A stretch of DNA of 64,000 bases. Origin: Echinostoma caproni. Its lineage: Eukaryota > Platyhelminthes > Trematoda > Plagiorchiida > Echinostomatidae. Each line of letters opens with the position of its first letter. Position 1 is the first letter of the stretch. Under the pieces are notes generated by a model, which saw only the letters and a program-made list of their open reading frames with translations, did not search any database and had not been told where the DNA came from. Positions 1 through 14,219 of this stretch are shown piece by piece. The DNA lies in contig UZAN01039575.1 in the NCBI GenBank assembly GCA_900618425.1, positions 22,178 to 86,177 on the forward strand, given 5' to 3'. The translations under genes were made by a program, and so were the position numbers.

Positions 1-384
1 AATATGACATAAAAGCTGAGTACGTGGGATGTGTCGATTGCACATTTGTTCCTGGTGACAAGTTTTTGTAAATGATCCTATCTAAAAGCTTCGTCCGACT
101 ACCATCTGATGATATTTCCCTACATGATGGCAGTTCCTTCGTGTACCTGATAAAACAAATATATTGCTTCAGTGATTATTGAGGAAAAGCCAAACGATGG
201 TAAAAGTTTAAGCAAATTTTGTGAGAGGTTTTAAAACACCATCGACTGTGCGCCCCTCAATTGGCTGCGCTATAAATGTTTTCACTCCCGTATTGGAATT
301 TATTTCTCCATTTCCACTATGTTCTCGCGTTATTAGTGTCCTAGAGAATGAGTATTACTAATAAAGGATTATCATCATTGTAGT

Positions 385-870
385 GTGTTATCCAACTTAC
401 ATGATTCCCCTCGAACTGGATCTTCTGGTTGGGGCAAGAAACACAAACGTGGCGAGTGGCAGACTGCTCCTGCACATACTTCTTCCGTGAAGATGACGAT
501 TGCCGAATTGGTAAGTTCCAACATTCGATCGCTGGTTAACAAATTGACTGACCTCTGTGATGTACTAATCTATCGCGCGCACACAAACACAGGTGTGATT
601 TGCATACAGGAATCGTGCTTAAATCAAAATATGGAGGATTTGCTGGTTAACAAACCTGATTTCAAAAGTTTTCATAAGATAGAGAAAGTAGCAAATAGCA
701 GACCGGAGTTGTGGCAATAACCGAAAGATTGTGTGCAGCACCCTTTGACGCTGCAATTCTGGTTCTGACGTTACTGAGGAATTATTTTATCGATTGGAAA
801 TATCCACCCAAATTTTGACCCCGAACGATGTATTTTTTCCTAATTTAAATCACTACCTCCCTGTCATTTA
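385..870 (+). pseudogene. Non-LTR retrotransposon endonuclease (APE-type) relic
   Basis: From about 490 the translation reads AELVSSNIRSLVNKL, and later VICIQESCLNQNMEDLL. These match the start of the apurinic-like endonuclease of CR1/Jockey-type non-LTR elements: N-x-R-S-L-x-N-K-x, then I-C-I-Q-E-(S/T)-W-L with the catalytic Glu (here about 595-615). The frame stops at 720. Similarity to the next part of the domain (VVAITERLC, AAPFDAAILVL) continues in another frame to about 870, so the copy is frameshifted and dead. The 5' end is uncertain. Confidence 0.6.
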
Positions 871-879
871 AGCAGAAAA

Positions 880-3800
880 ATAAGTAAAGGAAGTAGATGC
901 AATGACAGAGTGCTCCAGTAAAATACTGCTTTTAAGGACAACGGTCCATGGAAATGATGTGGAATGATTGTAACTCGGTTTGCGGAAGTTGGTGTTGGTG
1001 AGTTCTCCGAGCTGGAAGTGTTGTTCGAAGACGTTTCGTAGCCAAGCTAGGCAACATCATCAGTGCGACTTCGAGGAAGCACCAAACGACAAAATAATTC
1101 CACGGTAACGGCAGGACCAGAATTGTAGCGATAAATGGTGCTGCATACGATGTTTAGGATATAATTGAAACAAGGAGTTGTTTTATGTCATATACAAAAA
1201 TCAAATTTTTATAAGTTTTCTCTATGATACTGTATCTAATCTCAGTAACCAAAGGACTGTCATTGGATTTGCAACTGTTGAATGATTCACTACTAGATTG
1301 GTACCAACTCGATCGGCTGCTTTCTTAAGTAAAACAAAGGGTCTGTGACGATGACGACTGTCTGGTAAGTTTGAAGAAAAACAAACGGCCATGAACGTGT
1401 TTTTACCTGAAGGAAATTTTATCAACTCCGTTTGACTTCCTATTTTTTGAATACAACTGCCCAAACTGTTGTGATCTCCCTTAATTAATAGTATTATACT
1501 ACAAATGTGAACAAATGCAAACAACTTCCGGGAATTAACATGATTGAAGTACCCATAGAAATACACGCTTTCTTCTCTGTTGTTTTCTCTCAATGCCCCA
1601 TTTTAAACAAAATGTAAAATTGTAAATTAATTTCCAATGACACTTTTCTTCATAAAATAAATATAAACGTGGTGTGCTTGACGTACTTAACGCCCTTATA
1701 TTGCAAACCTTCCGTCCGCAAACCCCTCCCAAAAGAAAGATTATTACACAGGTCACGTGCTGTTCAAACCTGTCCTATTTTTCCTTTTCGGCTGTGAAAA
1801 GGTATCTGAAAATCGTACGTTTTACAAAACCCTGCGCACTTGCAACAGTTTCACTCGCTAAACTGTAATTTACCCTGACGGTATGTCAGTCTGTCAGAGG
1901 GCCATTTTCATCAAATACTTGACCATGGATTTAATCTGGACCATGAAATATCTTAATTGGAAAACCATGACAACCAGGTTATCGTCAACAGCCTATTCTC
2001 GGTGCTGTGGATCTCAATTGCGGACAAAGTATCTCTGTGGAGGAAGAGCAAAAACTCTAGGCGCATTCTGAATTGCTGTGATGGAGGACAATGGCTTCAA
2101 ACTGCGTAATGAAAATGAAAGTTCAGAAAGTTACTATTGATCATAAAAACGTATTCGGAAAATTATGAATACCGACAGAATTTGACTTGTTTCATATTAA
2201 CCAAACAGATGAGTAACATTCAGGTCTGAGGAACTGGTTGTATGGGGACTGGTCATCGAGTCACACAATGAAATCTGACCGCAAAGTTCACCTAAGTGAC
2301 CACAATGCGAATCAACGGAAAACACGAACGAAATATGAAACGTATATGATGCATTCCATGCGCACACTCAAACGCACGTCGGGATTTAGAACAGTTTTTT
2401 GTGAATGCCTGATTGATGCCAAGTTAGTTCCAAATATTGCATTTACGAGACATAACAACATCAATAAAAAGAAGGGGTCACAGTGTTTACCCAATGACTT
2501 GTGTAACATAAGCTTTTGACCAATAAAAATGCAGAACAATGTTTTCCTCAAAACGTTTCTTGTAGCCCGAAAACATGGACATTTGGTAATTAGAGTAGAA
2601 TACATCTCGAAACTAACACACACGCCGATTAAGCTAAAAATGTTGGTGCATGAAGATGTCTGAATTACGATTTATGCGGTATGACCGCCAAAGGTAGACA
2701 CCACAGTCTGCAACACACTGCCATATAAAAAATCTTTTTACTTGGTGAAGGAATTTTTCGCTAATTCAGAAGAGTATGTATTTGCAAGTTAGTGTTTTAC
2801 AAATGTACGTTAAACGTCCACTACCCATTCAAATGGGTGTTTAGAAAAACATTTAAACTATTTTAGCCGCGAAGATTTTCGAAGTACCTTTTTTAACCCT
2901 TCTTATTCACATTGTTTATTTATCAAATGTGAAGATGTGAGGTTGTTCAAATTGTGAGCGAAACTGATTCCCGAACCCATCACTGGTCTTTAGCAGAGCT
3001 AAATAAATGGCCTATGGAATTGGGGCGCGCTTCGTCAGATATATGCTTGTACCCTTAAGCAATCAGTACAAATGTTCCTAGCTAATTCTTAAAAATGATG
3101 GGGAAAATGTCAATGTCTTCCTGGTTTAATGAGGGGTTGATGATCGAATATTTGTGTCTGGCTTGCTTGATCCGATCCGGACACAATCAAAATAAAGTGT
3201 TTTTTACTGTCGTGCGGTCGCTGGTGAGCTGCTGGTTCATATGCACCTCCTCAGTGTTTTCACGTGTAAAAGCCTAAGTGAGTTGGTTTCAGAAGAAGGG
3301 GGTTTCTTGCAAGCTGCTTTATTGTTGTTTGTTAAACTCTCTTGAGAAGTATCCCCTGCATTTTCGTTTTTGGATCGTGTGAATCACACTTTAATTGATC
3401 ATATCACTATTTGCGGATTCAACCACCAGCCATTGTTGGTTTTCTTGTGAACACAATCGGTCACCGAGAAGAGGTTATTGGAGTAACAACTTCTGATAGA
3501 TCTGGGTATGCAGGACATTGACAGATTCAATTCTTAAGGATTTTTCTTTCGCTTCATTCGTTCATGTAGTCACATTTTTTCCGGCAAAAGGATTATGAAA
3601 CAAATTTCCTCGTTCTATGGTTTCTAGGAATTACTGTGCTTTGACAAGTGTATTTTGAGGCACAACAGAATGATATGGTAGCATGCAAGATGACAGAATG
3701 TATTGTTTGGTTTGATTTGAGTTGCTGTTGGGACGTTCTGGTAAGTGTATTATTTTGTGTAATATTTATATATTTATATAAATGGCTATATATTGTTCTT

Positions 3801-6800
3801 CATTTCCTTTCTTGTTATGTTCATCTCGGGTATCACTTCAGTTGAGATTACTGATGGAACTTTACGATTTACGGTTGTGGCTAACTGTGGACTACACTTC
3901 CATTATGAAACCAAGGATAGCGTTTCTTATAAATTTAACGAAACGCTAACTGCTTCATCCCATTCATTCAATATTTCTCAGTAACGAAACCACCCAGATT
4001 GGTCACATTTACTATGAAGATGATGCGATTTCTTATCATATGATGAAACTAACCGGATTTCAATGATGCATTATTAAACTGTTGAAAACCAAAATCAACC
4101 TCTCGAGATAGGAAATGCTAATAATCTCCACTTCAAACACCGTCAGTAATGTGCACTACATAGCCCGCCACGAGAGTCGTGTGAGTCAGTGATGCCTCAG
4201 ATCTGTAATACGATGTCTAGTTATGCCATATTTTATTAAATATAAATGTTCATTTCAGTTAAATACTTGCCTGCATAGACTTGAGCATAATTATTTGTAA
4301 GATTCCTGGAAAATTGGTTGATAACCACGGTAACTCATAACATTTTTGCCGATCCACAGAAGTGCAACGTGAAGAATAACCACAGAATTCGACTCAAGTT
4401 CTCTGATTAGGGCATGAGGCAACCATCACCCACTGCTGAAAATCAGGTAATAGCCTGTATCAATCACAGGGATCATTAAATTTGAATATGAGTATGCAGT
4501 ATATGCAGGAGTGGTTCAAACGTGCACCGAATCCATCAGTAAGGAAGATTAAATCAGTGTTCTGGATGACAGCCCTTCATGTTGATGACCGAGTTGGATC
4601 GGAATTCATTTCTACTGAACTTGTGAACAGAGCGGTGTAATATTTAGCGACGGTCATGATGAAGTCAAATACTTCTGGCGTTATCTGCATAAGAACACAG
4701 TGGTCTTCAGCCGTCAAGCCAAAGTCCGGGGCCCTAACATTATATGTAGAGCCACACTTGTATTTGGAAGGTCTCAGGTGTTAATGCTCTAAGGAACTCG
4801 GGCGGCCGAATCTTACTTGAAAACCTAGGAGTAGTTTCACCTCACGATTCAAGCACACTGATTGTGAATCGCGTTTAGCCAATACGATAAGATCTCTGTG
4901 CCTCGAGTTAATCTCCATAGAATGTGCTCGCTACATTGAAATATCTAGATCAAGGGTTGACCATAACACATTTGGGATTTAAACTCAGGTGAAAATGTCT
5001 GCGGTCTTTCGGTAAGGCATGTTCGAGTCAATGAAAGGGTATTCCATATATTTCACGAATTGAAGATATTTATTCTTCGTTGGTGGATCAATTTTGAGTT
5101 TTGGCAATCAGAGCTTGATCAGACTTACGCCAAAGATTTTTGTTTTATTGATGAATTATGAGAGCTCTTGTGTTTTGTAGCCATTTGATGTGTATCCTCT
5201 TTTAACGATTAGGGTAGTTACATTTCACACTTTCAGGGGTAACATTTATTATACAAATTAGTTTAGTTAAGTTATGATCAAAAATCTTTTAAATTCACTG
5301 ATCTCCAATGGGTTGTGTTATTGTTCTACCAAATCTGATTAATCTAAAAGATTATTCAAAATTGGGGTTGAGTCAATAGCATTTTGTACTCCATATACAC
5401 GTAAGCGTTCGTCAAATTTGAGGTACATGACTCTCAACACACAACAGTATTTAAGTTTCCCATAACATACTCTCATACTAATAGCCATAGGTAAAGAGCA
5501 TTAATTCCGGGCTTTATCTTCAACTGGAATCTTTTGAATTTTCCGTATCACTATTTTGATAGGTAATACCATAAGCGTCTTTTTTTATGGAAGAAGTTAC
5601 CGCGTTGGCATGGTCAAGTTTCCTTCGGTTTTATTCATGTGAGATTTTACTACTGCCTCTCTTTTAAAATTGATCATTCTCCTTATCCAGCTTTAAATGA
5701 CCGTTATGATTGACTTTGCTGCTGATAAAGACGTTACCTACTGTTGTTCTGAGAACTTTGTGTTTTCTCTAGCATTCTGTTCAGTATCTAATAGACCATT
5801 AAGTGGTCCGTCAAACAGCCTGATTATGATATCAGCGAAATGCGTTGATATTTTTTCTCTTTCTCCTAATGCAATCCTGGATATTACCGAGACTCAACCA
5901 ATTCTAATAAGTGCTGATGCGTTATTCAACTGAATAATATTAGTTGAAAGCGTGGATGTTTTGCTTACCTTTTCTCCCTTTTTAACGCAACCTCATTAGA
6001 TTTTTGGGGTCAGAAGACTTCTTTTTTATACAACTAATCTACAACTTTCATCGTACCATTGCATTTATGTGAGTTTTAAAACGCTTGCAACCTGTCAAAC
6101 TCGCCACATGTCTCCCGGCCCTTATAAATATATGCTGGTTTATTAAAACATTGTACCCAGGTCATTCACTCATTTTTCTTCGTGATGCGGTCTGTTTAAT
6201 GTCCATACTATATACCGATTTACCACTCAGTATACCAAGGCTTCAGAGTATCATGCTCATTGGATTCTGATAGACCGTTGGCTCCCTACACAATCCACCC
6301 TATTTCAAGGCTTTTCTACTCCATCTATTCTCTCTCTTTATGGTCTAATACAAGTAAAATCCCACGGCTGCTCTATTAATTTACGTTCACCGGTTTGTGT
6401 GTTGCCTGGCCGTGCTCTTCGTGAATATACAGTAGTGATAAGTTGACTTCAAACTTGTAATTCACTCATATGGTTCTTCCGTTTGTGTTTGCACTCATCA
6501 GTATAATTAAGCAAACCCATTCTTTGATTTGACTTGACTTGATAGGGCATTTTCTGTCTTCATTTGGACATTGATCATGATGGACACTCTTTCACTTGAA
6601 TATGTCTTGTGTTAGTCCGGTGCCATATTTATTTTACGTTTGTATTCTGTTTGTATAGTGGTTCTCACCAAACGAAATCGAAAAGACAACCCACCTACCA
6701 GTTTTGTTTAACCGAGAGTAAAGTGTGGTTCTCTTGACTTGTTCACATATTCACTCTACAGATTATAAATGTTTTCGAAATTGCGTAGTCCATTACCGCC

Positions 6801-8515
6801 CATTAGTATATGGTTTCATCTGGGCCCTATCGGTCATGTCAACTGTAGAACGGGAACTAGAAGACACCTTTACACTAACTTGCGGACAAAGTGTTTCTCA
6901 GTGAGGGTGACCAGTGATAAACCTCGAACTACAACGAATAGAACGTTTGTGACAGTAGCCGCGATTCAATAATATATATTTACATATTTGCATATAATTA
7001 TTTGCGTACATTAGTCTTTCGCATAAAGAGTAATCATGATACGATTAATTTTGCTCGGCAATAAGGTTTTGGAACACAAGGGTTTATTCCTTAAGACTTT
7101 TAAACCTTTGTCTCTAGAAGGAAGTACAAAAATGCATATAGATTTTTCTCTGAGCTATGTTCACCTATGTGGATTGCAAGGTGAAGAATCAGTTTTGGTG
7201 CAGCTTAATAAGGTCATCTGATTTTGATTTGTGCTCGTCAATTCATGAGTTCTTACGATTTCTTCCATGACATGATTTTCCTATGATTTATATGTTTTAG
7301 GTATTTTTCTCCTATTGTTCGATAATAATTTGTATTGTTGAACAAAAGATAAGTATCTTACTGAAAAGAGGTGTCACCCATTCTTGGAAACGTTCAATCC
7401 ATCTAATTCTTATATGTCAGAAACGCAAATCAACCGGAGTCGGTTGCATTTGGTTTCCGGCTAAGGGCTTATTAATTTGGTCCTCGGCGCCGTGCTTCGG
7501 TTGAATTCATTGATCCTTATTCTGATCACGTCTAACTTCAGAGTGGAACAGAGATTACTAAATAAATATCTCGTGTTGCACAACAGTTTTAGTTCAGTGT
7601 TTTAAGGCTTTCCAAGTCAGAATGATGGGAAAACTCTGCAATGGAAGTTATCCTCATTAAAAGTCTTTCCAACTGCTCCACTCAATAATGTCCTATGTAG
7701 ATGCACTCCTTTTCCATTGCAGATGACACAAATGAATGTTACTAGGCACGTCTCAAGGTCGAAGAATGGGGTGGTGACCCAATCCAACTTTTGACTCTGA
7801 AGATCAACATTTAAAAAAAATTAGTTCAATTTGCTAAGAATCCTTGACTAACACCGGTCAAAACAAGCTAGGGAAGTTCTTTGTGGTTGGCATTCTTCGA
7901 AAACCTCATTAAGAGTTTAAATTCAACTGAGTCAGGTTTACAGGTCAATACAACTCACGGATCGGATAAAGTGACAAAACGTTGACGCGGGGACCCGAAT
8001 CCGGATATGAAAACAGTAATTTCACGAAAGAACAACTTATCGCTTCGTGCTATTTTTGTGGCGAAGTATGTTGAAAACAACGAAGACAAGGGGCAAGACT
8101 GTCACTGAAAATGAAGAGTAGAAGAAGAACACCGCCCATCCACAACTCACTGAATATGTCACCTCGTTTGGTAACGAAACATTTGCAAAGAAGTTGACGA
8201 ACTTGAAGAACAGGCAAAGCTGCTTGTCGTGAACTACCCGTGTATGAACGTATACAAGCACAGTGGTTTTGCGATCAAATTGGTCTTTCGAGAGAATCTC
8301 CTGAACGTCGAAGCTATTTAATCACGCTATCTATTGCACAGCAGCTAAGCGCTGGCTTGTGTTCGGCCGAGCCCACACCCCTCCTAAACGATAACGATAA
8401 CGTCGCTTGAAAACTGACTAGTTATTCTATTGACGATTCCAGATCGATTCGTCTTCTTCACAAAGGCTATGGAACATTAGATAAATCTCTGAATATTTCG
8501 ACAATTTGTTCGGTG
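880..8515. other. Gene-free flank, nothing recognised
   Basis: No exon, RNA gene or intact mobile element is recognised here. Open frames are short (none over 123 codons), lysine- or phenylalanine-rich and mutually overlapping, as expected of AT-rich noncoding DNA. It is probably old intergenic sequence with repeats too decayed to name. Confidence 0.5.
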
Positions 8516-8519
8516 CTTC

Positions 8520-8645
8520 AGTATTTCCTGTTTAGTTATACTGATGAGACCCAAACAAGTTAAAACAGCTGTCCCGTGCTTCCTAGCTTTTCAGCTTACG
8601 TTTCATTTGCTCTTTACACGACGACATTCACTATAGAAACAGACA
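8520..8645 (+). repeat. Hammerhead-like SINE body, copy A
   Basis: The copy shows CTGATGA at 8541-8547, then GACCC, a loop, and TAAAAC, then AGCTGTC and CCGTGC. The downstream body (CCTAGCTTTTCAG, ACGTTTCATTTGCT, TACACGACGACATTC) is shared with copies at 14.1, 23.6 (minus) and 28.1 kb. The order CUGANGA / stem II / GAAA / short stem III ending UGUC is that of a type I hammerhead ribozyme, but GAAAC is AAAAC here and the 5' side of stem I is lost. No tRNA-like head is visible. Confidence 0.6.
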
Positions 8646-8649
8646 AAAT

Positions 8650-10685
8650 CCTCCGTTTTTCTCATCCTTACTTGTACATCAAATATGAGCCAACGGAAGA
8701 TGCCCACACATACATGTTTGCAACATCTTCCGAAATGGATAAAGCAAGGATGAAGGTGCATATTGATAACTTGCGAGAAACTGCTTAGACGATGCTGTTG
8801 TTTCCTGAAAATGATTGCCAAATTCCTGATTTCAATCAACGCACACTACAACCACCATCAGAAAGCTATCAATTGTTTGGACATTCCGTCTGACACTCCG
8901 ATACAGTATTTTAAAACCACACTGGATGCCCATTTTGTGCTTAGATTAGCCCTATTGCCTTAACGGATTACCCCAAAGGCTCGAATCGACCATATCAAAT
9001 CGGTTTATAAGCAATTGGGACTTCAGCCTGTCAACGGTAAATATTTCTGGAAGCACAGTTGATAATTATGCACTCTGTCTGTGCATCTGAATTTTGGTCC
9101 AATCCATGAAATCCATAACACTTGCTAGTTCTCTATCAACAGCTAGCCACATAAAACGAAAATTGTCTTATTCCCCACTATGTGGTAATGCCACTTTTTT
9201 TCAGTTTCAGTTTGTTGAATGTCTTTAAACACATTCAACAATCAGTCAGATAAACCTAAAAAATGATTAGAAATGAAAAAGAAACCGAATAATGTGAAGA
9301 ATGTTCAGCACTAGTTTGTAGATTGAGATGTGTTTGTCGACAATGCACACAAATCAAATAGCAGGTGCTGTTTTCTATCCACACGATATTGACCTCAAGA
9401 ATATTTAAGTGATATGGTTGTCTCATCCCGAAATATTATTGTATAGAACAGTAAATTCATGGAGTAAATCACTTGTTGAGAATGACTCAGCTAGCAAGTC
9501 TGTTAAAATTAAAAGCATGCAAAAATTTGTAGTCGCCTAATTTTCTGCAAGATTTTGTCTCTGTGTTTGTGAATCCTTCCTGCTTTTTATTGAGACATAC
9601 GCTGTCTCATATAAGACCCGAACGTCGCTGAGCAGCAAATCCAATACGCATTCAAATGATTTACGTCTGTCGTTCGGCAATCACCAGTGTCAAAATACGT
9701 ATCAGAAAGCCGATCTGTCTAAATCAACATATAAAACTCATCCATATTTCAACGCAGTAATTGTTCAGAAATAATCATTCTTGGCTTTTTAACGGAAACA
9801 AGGTGCTTGCCCATTCCCTCTGAGGTGATATATGAACGGATTACTCCACCAGACACATTGCTGAAACAGAGCGGTTTTACCATAATGCCTTCTGCAACAT
9901 TATATGTCCTAATTGACCTCTGTTTGTGTCATCATGCTTTTCATTCGGGATCAGGAATAAAGCAAAGGCCAACACAGGTAGCGACTATATGTAATATGCA
10001 TTCTTGTTCAATTAAAAATTAAATTCTTGTACTGATAATTTTTCTAGTTGTAGCCGAACGTCGTACTACGGTATTAAATTGAAATTAGTCGTTCAGAAAA
10101 TTCGCCAGAGTCATTTTCTTCGTGCCTGATTCCTTTAGACGAATATAGTCTCTGTCATTTGTGGTGATTGCAACTAAAGCTGCGTTTTAAAAATAATGCC
10201 CGCTTTGTAACCAAACTTCCCACGCTAAATGAATTGATTCCTCTCAGTGTATTCCAAACACGTAATTGAATTGAATTTTCATCCCTCCAATTTTTTGAAT
10301 ATTTTCACCCTGACCATGCACCACGAACAAGGCTTGCACCAGCTGTTATGGATAACAATACTAGAGACTACCGGTGGTCTTTCTCCTTTTCGGTATCATA
10401 TGGACCAAATAACCTGCCATAAATAATTTTAAATAGTGTTTCATTACGAATCTAACGTTTGATAGAAAGTAACCAAAGCCCTTATATACTCCATCATTTT
10501 TATCACAGCTCATTTGCGTTAATTGAGAAACACTGAATGGGGCTAAATGCAAACTTCATCCAACAGGACAAGCGTCAAAGTTAAGGGGATTCATTCGAAA
10601 TGCGAAATCCCTCAGACGTTGAATGAACCAAGCTTGGATAAACTGGGAGATGTTTGGCTACAATAGCAGTTATGTTTTCCAGTCT
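8650..10685. other. Gene-free stretch with one small hairpin
   Basis: No gene or named repeat is seen. A perfect 10-bp inverted repeat with an 8-nt loop lies at 9213-9222 and 9231-9240 (TGTTGAATGT against ACATTCAACA). It is probably incidental. Confidence 0.4.
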
Positions 10686-10689
10686 TCTT

Positions 10690-11150
10690 TTCATCCTGTT
10701 GATTTCGTTCCTACAGCATGTGCTCGGACAACCTCGCTAAAGACAACTTGTTATCAATAAGTTTCGATCTTAGCAAACTTTCATTCACAGCTCATCTATT
10801 GTTTTGCGTCATCCATGCCGAACTGATTTCCGCTCTATTTTTGTGCACAAGCCGCCGAATTTCATCAAGGCTTTAGGATATTTGTCTTGTACTTGATGAA
10901 GTTGTTACTATCTGGAATGCATTTGAACCACTCGTTGAACAATATTTCAAAGTTGTTGCACCACCTCCCGCAATTGTAAACCTCACAACCTCATATGCTT
11001 CGGCGTTTACTCGATAAAACACAGAGCAACTTATCCCCCGAACATCTTGGTTGTTAGAACTCAAGAGTGCGGACGAAGAGTATTCAGCAGGTGATTTTGC
11101 TGTGCCACTTTGCAAGTCAAGATTCATCAGATTTGGTTCATTCACCGGAA
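10690..11150 (-). pseudogene. Non-LTR retrotransposon relic, linker between endonuclease and reverse transcriptase
   Basis: On the minus strand, split over several frames, one reads FNEWFKCIP at about 10.9 kb and EIRRLVHKNRAE, SAWM in 10794-10864. The pattern F-x-x-W-x-x-C-x-P followed by E-I-R-R-L-x-x-K-(K/N)-R-A-x-x-S-x-W resembles the region between endonuclease and reverse transcriptase of CR1/Jockey-type elements. Stops and frameshifts interrupt it. The assignment rests on a short motif match by eye. Confidence 0.35.
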
Positions 11151-14050
11151 TAAACTTTGTCAGTAAATATTATCAATTTTCGGTTCGATTTCCTGGGTAA
11201 ACTATAAACTTATAGGTGTCGCACTGAGTGAACTTTTGAAGAATTTATTCTATGACCTGTTCATCGCAGGTTATTGAACAGAGCATTTTCTTTTGAATGA
11301 TTCACATACTCATGGACATAAAACATCTGTGCTGACCAACGTGAAAGCATATACTGGCTTAACCTTTTTCCCATTCTGTGCTAAAACTCACAATGACTGA
11401 CATCTCATCAAGTATTTTGTGGGTAAACGAATGATAAGATTTTAACTTGACAAAGTGATCCGTGTCTCTTCATCTTCCTTGGGGGCCAATCAGTCAGTCT
11501 GCCCAGTGGCGTAAATATTCCACAAATGCTACGTAATACCGCCTGCTCGCCACGGCGCAGGGGCAGAGATCACGAACACAAATATCATCTCGGTTGGATG
11601 ATGCTTAGTCATCGCATCACAGGTAAATATAGTGAGAATATCTTAAATTTATTTTTGTTGAACCGCAACATTATCAGGTATTACCCTAACCACTCTTGCG
11701 AACTGTCCAGTTTTACGAAATCAACCTGAGATAGCAGGCTTTTAATCACCGATTAAAGTTTGTTTAGTCTGATTACGTATGATCCTATCCTTGTAAACCA
11801 TCCAGTTACAGGATTAATAAACACAATAATTTCTGTTCAATGTAACTTTGTCTGGATTTGCCAAAGAAACACAGGTCAGATTTCGGAATTCTTTCCTTGC
11901 AGTTCTGTTAAGATAGAACCATAAAAAACGTATGTATTTTGGCTTAGCTGTAATAAATCCTAATAATTTGAGTCAGAGCAAAACGTAGTATTCATTCATT
12001 TCAATAGACGCGATCCAACTGTTCCCATTACCTAAAATAATGAGAAGTATACCATGACAGTTATAAAGAATACCGTACCAATGTTTTGAGGGGATATATA
12101 TCTAAAACAATCCTTCTTTATTTTTCGTGTCAAGATAACGACATTGTAGTTGAGAGAAGGAGAGCAATTTAAAGGCTATTTTCAAACTCAAACAACACTC
12201 ACTTTTCAATCGTTCCGCCCGTATTTTACCTAAACGATGAGAATGTGACCATAATTTTTTATTTTGCTTAAGTTCAATGTTTTTTACTATTTTCTTGTTT
12301 TGGATGTAAACATATATACCATTTTGGTCACTTAATCTGTTGTTTCTCAATATCAGACTGATAGGAAACAAATGCATAAAATGGAAAAATCATAGGGTAC
12401 AATAAATAGCCTTTTATGGAACGAGATATGTGGAGAAAAAACAATGTCTATCAATTGTGGTTACCCCTATTTTTTTTAATACCTAATAGCCTGTTTGATA
12501 TTAGCCTTATAATTTTAATCCTACACCTTATTTTACATAAAGCGACTCGCTGACTGACTGAAGTAATCTCCCTTTGGAGCAGTTCGAATCTGTAATTAAA
12601 CAAAAATAATGGAGAAGTACGAAAAAAAAAAATAACTGTTCCCAATGGAAAGAAGATGATTGCGTTTTCTAGCAGATCAATTTAACTTACGCGTAAGCTT
12701 CTTGGCTTTCTCTCTTTGAATGAATTCTTTTGTTCTAACCAGGTTACCACGGTGTAAAGACACCGTCGGAGATAAAATATAAAACTGTGTTAACTAAATA
12801 GACAACATGAACTAAAAGGGTGGTTTTCTTTGCATGTAATTATTATCATCATCATCATCATCAAAAACATCAACAAACTGAGGATGCATACATGAAAGAA
12901 CTGTCTTTAAGGCAGTTTCATCAACTATATTGCGTAACATGGAAATCGCAAAAACTAAACGCCGTTATTTTACAAGATTTTAAGATCAAATAATAAGAGT
13001 GATCGAGTCAAGCAAGGAAATGAGAGTAGAGGAAGCCCTGGGAGAGGCAAGATGGATAATGGGTGAAGAAAAGAGCTCACCGTAATGGTTAGGCGGTTGA
13101 GAGGTGGACGTTAGACCTGCATTGGCAGTAAATTGGGATGTCTTAGGGTGAATACGGTATAAACTGGCGAAATGATCTAGGATACATTGTGCAAACCTGT
13201 ATTTTTGGCTTCTCTATTCAAATTCGTAACTGGGAAACTGCGCTTCCAAATACTCACAATTGATAAATGAAATGAAATAATATCTGTATACATCAATAAC
13301 AATGGACGAAGAGACCTGATAAAATGTTTGGCGGACAAGAGTTGGAGGTTATTCCTTGATCCCCTCAGAAGTTCAGTGTTCCAGACCCGACGGCATAACT
13401 AAAATTTGTTAGTTTTCATTTTATCAAATTGCGTTACTTGGATTGGTCATTTCATCGTTCTTAAAAATAGCTTGTACAATCATACATTCATTGAGGATGA
13501 CAAACCAATAAAAACTCTGCATTTGTTAGAAATAGCAACTTCCAGCTGATAACCACAGTCTCCTGTCAGTCATGAACAAGCACTTTGCACACACAACACC
13601 TGGATGTCTCTATCGCCAAACGACTTACAGCGTGTTGAATTCCATGTATATTTTTACCCATCAAGGAGATGCCATCGGGTAGAACACACAAGTGGATCAA
13701 TGGGCTCACACTATTGATGAGACCAAGCCAAACTGCAACGAATGTGCTCTGCTTCCTAGCCTTCCATTTCGGAAGCAGAGTACCGTGGTTTCATCAGCGG
13801 TGTAAAACCCGTTGACTTACGTAGGGATTCTATCCGGGTGGGCAGAATGCAGGCCTACTGATCACCTGACTATCGAGTAGCCGATCAATTCATTTTTCGG
13901 TTTGCTCATTTAGTATGTTANGGGATCACACGTCGCTCTTCTCAGCAATCGCCTCCGGGGCTAAGACGAGGTTGTAAAAATTTGGAACCCGACTCCTAGC
14001 GTAAGAGAGGAATAGAATATTTAAAATGATTGTAGAAAATATTTAGCCGT
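11150..14050. other. Gene-free stretch with a short ATC tract
   Basis: No gene is recognised. A short (ATC)n run lies at about 12843-12862 and a single ambiguous base at 13921. Confidence 0.4.
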
Positions 14051-14054
14051 ACAC

Positions 14055-14215
14055 CAAGCGACTGAATTGCTACATTACAAGTAAAGACGCTCTATTCAGT
14101 TGTCGCAATACTGGAGAAACCAAACCAGGTCAAAACAATTGTACGATGAGTTCTTGTGTTTTTTTTCACGCTTCATTTGCCCTGTAGACAATGACATCTG
14201 CTACGTAAAGCTTTG
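14055..14215 (+). repeat. Hammerhead-like SINE body, copy B (degenerate)
   Basis: The copy shows CTGGAGA at 14111-14117 in place of CTGANGA, then AACCAAACCAGGTC, AAAAC, AATTGTA. The shared downstream TTCACGCTTCATTTGCCC follows. The block 14055-14090 weakly resembles the tRNA-like head of copy C. It is the most decayed of the four copies. Confidence 0.45.
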
Positions 14216-14219
14216 TCCT